This document shows positions 5,574-6,898 of a DNA stretch of 6,898 nt, piece after piece. The DNA comes from CAZCPB01 sp964540295. GTDB taxonomy: Bacteria; Planctomycetota; Phycisphaerae; Phycisphaerales; UBA1924. The position numbers were made by a program, and so were the translations under genes. Below the pieces are notes generated by a model. It did no database searches, had not been told where the DNA came from, and saw only the letters and a list, made by a program, of their open reading frames with translations. The stretch is from NCBI GenBank assembly GCA_964540295.1, contig CAZIMT010000170.1:1-6898 (forward strand), read 5' to 3'. Position 1 is the stretch's first letter, and each line of letters begins with the position of its first letter.

Positions 5574-5966
5574 ATGACCGAGCCAGATCTTCCTGTACCC
5601 TTCCTCAAGCCTCTCACCCTCGCCGCCGCACAGGCCTTTGCTGCCCGCTGACGCGCCGCGTGGAACGCTCGCGACGTGGACGCGACCATGGCCTGTTACG
5701 ACCTCGCGATCGAGGACAGCTCGCCGTTCATCAAGAAGTACAACGAGACCGACGACGTGTCGCTCAAGGGCGTCGCGGCTGTGCGTGACTACTTCTTTCG
5801 CGCGCTGGTCCGCAACCTCACGCTTGCGTTTGATCTGCTGCACGTGACGACCGGGCTGGAGAGTGTGGCTTTAATTTACCGCCACATGTCTCGCGACTTG
5901 GCAGCAGAGATCTTCTTTTTGAACCAGGCGAGAAAGATCACGCGGTCGGTCTCTCTCTACAGTTGA
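5574..5966 (+). pseudogene. NTF2/SnoaL-like protein interrupted by an in-frame TGA
   Basis: From ATG 5574 to TGA 5964-5966 there are 130 codons, the normal length for a SnoaL-like (NTF2-fold) small protein, with a single internal TGA at codon 26 (5649-5651). Before it: MTEPDLPVPFLKPLTLAAAQ then AFAAR. After it: RAAWNARDVDATMACYDLAI, EDSSPFIKKYN, GVAAVRDYFFRALVRN, LTLAFDLLHVTTGLESVALI and so on. The family pattern at this point is W-x-A-A-W-N-x-x-D, so the TGA sits where Trp (TGG) is expected: one G-to-A change. The rest of the frame is intact, so the lesion looks recent, or the codon could be read through. A truncated product could start at GTG 5676 or ATG 5688 but would lack helix 1 of the fold. 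SnoaL-like proteins are cone-shaped alpha+beta barrels used by varied enzymes and binders, so no substrate can be given. The DUF1801 gene follows 32 bases later. Confidence 0.72.
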
Positions 5967-5998
5967 TCGCGGCCGGCCGGGCCGGTACGCTGTCGATC

Positions 5999-6577
5999 AT
6001 GCAACCCAAAGCCACCACCGTTGACGCGTATCTCGCCGAACTTCTCGAAGACCGTCGCACCGCGATCGCCGCGGTGCGTAAAGTTATTGTGAAGAACCTA
6101 GACAAGGATTACGCCGAGGGCATGCAGTACGGCATGATCGGCTACTTCGTGCCGCACACGGTGTTCCCGCCGGGGTACCACTGCGACCCCAAGCAGCCGC
6201 TGCCGCTCGCGGCCTTGGCGTCGCAGAAGAATTACATGTCGCTCTATTTGACGGGGCTGTACTGCGGGTGCGGGTTGGATGGAGAATCGCTGACGCCGTA
6301 CGCGCGCTGGTTTCAGGACTCGTGGGCCAAGACGGGCAAGAAGCTAGACATGGGCAAGGCCTGCATCCGCTTCAAGAAGGTCGAGGACCTGGCGCTCGAA
6401 CTGATCGGCGAGGCGATCAAGCGAATGCCCGCGAAGATGTACATCGAGGAATATCAGAAAGCTCTGGCGGGGACGAAGAAAGCGCCGAGCAGGCTGGCGG
6501 CCAAAGAGGTTTCAAAGAAAGCCGCGCCGAAGACTGTTAAAAAAGCGTTGAAGAAGGCCGCGAAGAAGAGTGCTTGA
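5999..6577 (+). CDS. DUF1801 (YdhG-like) protein with Lys/Ala-rich tail
   Basis: A 192-residue protein. Residues 1 to about 155 match the DUF1801/YdhG-like family: an N-terminal helix TVDAYLAELLEDRRTAIAAV, the strand region EGMQYGMIGYFVPHTVF, YHCDPKQPLPLAALASQKNY followed by MSLYLTGLY, then GKACIRFKKVEDLALELIGE and a final helix. The family has no firmly established biochemical role. Residues 159-192 form an extension with 12 lysines in 34 positions, arranged as KKAAPKTVKKALKKAAKKSA, like the tails of histone H1-like and HupB-like bacterial proteins. Nucleic-acid binding by this tail is an inference. ATG 5999 is chosen because it starts the family homology. TTG 5963 in frame would overlap the preceding stop but adds a low-complexity lead. 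No Shine-Dalgarno is visible before either. The gene lies between the broken NTF2-like gene and an OsmC gene whose ribosome-binding site overlaps its stop, which suggests cotranscription. Confidence 0.88.
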   Translation: MQPKATTVDAYLAELLEDRRTAIAAVRKVIVKNLDKDYAEGMQYGMIGYFVPHTVFPPGYHCDPKQPLPLAALASQKNYMSLYLTGLYCGCGLDGESLTPYARWFQDSWAKTGKKLDMGKACIRFKKVEDLALELIGEAIKRMPAKMYIEEYQKALAGTKKAPSRLAAKEVSKKAAPKTVKKALKKAAKKSA

Positions 6578-6590
6578 GAGGAGTTGGCAA

Positions 6591-6898
6591 ATGGTCGAGA
6601 TCGCCGTTCGTTATGCTGGCAACAAGAAGTGTGATCTGCGGCATCCTGACGGGGCCACGCTTCGCACAGACGCGCCCAAGGACATCGGCGGCGACGCGTC
6701 GGGGTTCAGCCCCACCGACCTCGTGGCGGCCGGGCTCGCGTCGTGCATTCTGACGACGATGGCGATGTTCGCCGAGCGTCACGGCCTAGACCTGAGCGGC
6801 GCGAGCGCGACGGTCGAAAAACACATGAGCACCGCCCCGGCCTCGCGCTCGATCGCGCGCCTGCCGGTGACGGTCACGATGCTGGCTGGCGTGCCGGT
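6591..6898 (+). CDS. OsmC/Ohr family protein (partial, runs off the window)
   Basis: The frame is open from ATG 6591 to the last base, giving 102 residues of an expected 135-145. It starts MVEIAVRYAGNKKCDLRHPD and contains the family segment GFSPTDLVAAGLASCILTTM (38-57). Cys52 at the start of the long central helix corresponds to the first redox-active (peroxidatic) cysteine of OsmC/Ohr proteins. FAERHGLDLSGASATVEKHM (60-79) follows as in the family. OsmC proteins are dimeric cytoplasmic thiol peroxidases that reduce organic hydroperoxides. The second active cysteine, some 60 residues further on, lies beyond the window, so catalytic completeness cannot be judged. The Shine-Dalgarno AGAGGAG (6577-6583) begins inside the DUF1801 stop codon, seven bases before the ATG, pointing to translational coupling. 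Ohr rather than OsmC proper is possible; the family-level call is firm. Confidence 0.92.
   Translation, partial: MVEIAVRYAGNKKCDLRHPDGATLRTDAPKDIGGDASGFSPTDLVAAGLASCILTTMAMFAERHGLDLSGASATVEKHMSTAPASRSIARLPVTVTMLAGVP

Noticed and set aside
5302..5577. 91-codon plus-strand frame opposite the minus-strand hypothetical gene
   Set aside because: Codon-position bias favours the minus strand through most of the shared stretch. The plus product has no recognisable motif.
5649..5651. TGA recoded as tryptophan throughout this genome
   Set aside because: The toxin and DUF1801 frames end at TGA exactly where their families end, and TGG is used for Trp throughout acnA. A general code change is not supported; only local readthrough remains possible.
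5466..5843. 125-codon minus-strand frame
   Set aside because: It runs opposite the NTF2-like gene, whose plus-strand sequence clearly matches a protein family. The minus product is Arg/Val-rich shadow sequence.
1..6898. CRISPR array, tRNA, rRNA or intact insertion sequence
   Set aside because: I looked for regularly spaced repeats, tRNA cloverleaf ends, rRNA segments, transposase motifs and terminal inverted repeats, and saw none. The only repeats are the acnA-tail pair and very short ones.

Overview
This window comes from a high-GC bacterial chromosome. Real genes favour G or C at the third codon position, ATG and GTG starts are used, and TAG, TGA and TAA all serve as stops. No ribosomal RNA or other phylogenetic marker is present. 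The style of the aconitase and its mix of neighbours would fit Planctomycetota (Phycisphaerae-like), but that is a weak inference.

Layout from left to right, plus strand unless noted. (1) A type II toxin-antitoxin pair: a RelE/ParE-family toxin (34-297) followed by an XRE helix-turn-helix antitoxin (321-704), closed by a strong GC-rich hairpin terminator (729-761). (2) A leader with a second long hairpin (885-916), then a complete iron-sulfur aconitase, acnA (969-3773), the dominant gene here. (3) A scarred interval, 3774-4344. It holds the broken 3' end of a GNAT acetyltransferase (about 3797-4049), a second diverged copy of the last twelve codons of acnA (4078-4114), a dubious small ORF with a consensus Shine-Dalgarno, and an AT-rich stretch that may carry the promoter of the next gene. 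(4) A complete TSUP (TauE/SafE) membrane permease (4345-5127). (5) A small unrecognised minus-strand ORF (5188-5478), convergent with the permease. (6) A plus-strand run: an NTF2/SnoaL-like gene interrupted by one in-frame TGA (5574-5966), a DUF1801 protein with a histone-H1-like Lys/Ala tail (5999-6577), and the start of an OsmC-family gene (6591 to the window end). The OsmC ribosome-binding site overlaps the DUF1801 stop codon.

How the parts work together: acnA is core TCA-cycle metabolism and appears to be transcribed alone with its own leader. The toxin-antitoxin pair is a self-contained, probably autoregulated unit. The DUF1801 and OsmC genes look translationally linked, and OsmC suggests peroxide or thiol-stress defence. 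The stretches between intact genes show decay (frameshift, nonsense codon, partial duplication), so this looks like a housekeeping gene set in a locus that has gained and lost small accessory genes. I see no CRISPR array, tRNA, rRNA, intact insertion sequence or obviously new multi-gene system. The most unusual items are the TGA at an expected tryptophan position in the NTF2-like gene, the duplicated acnA 3' end beside the GNAT remnant, and the two hairpins before acnA.
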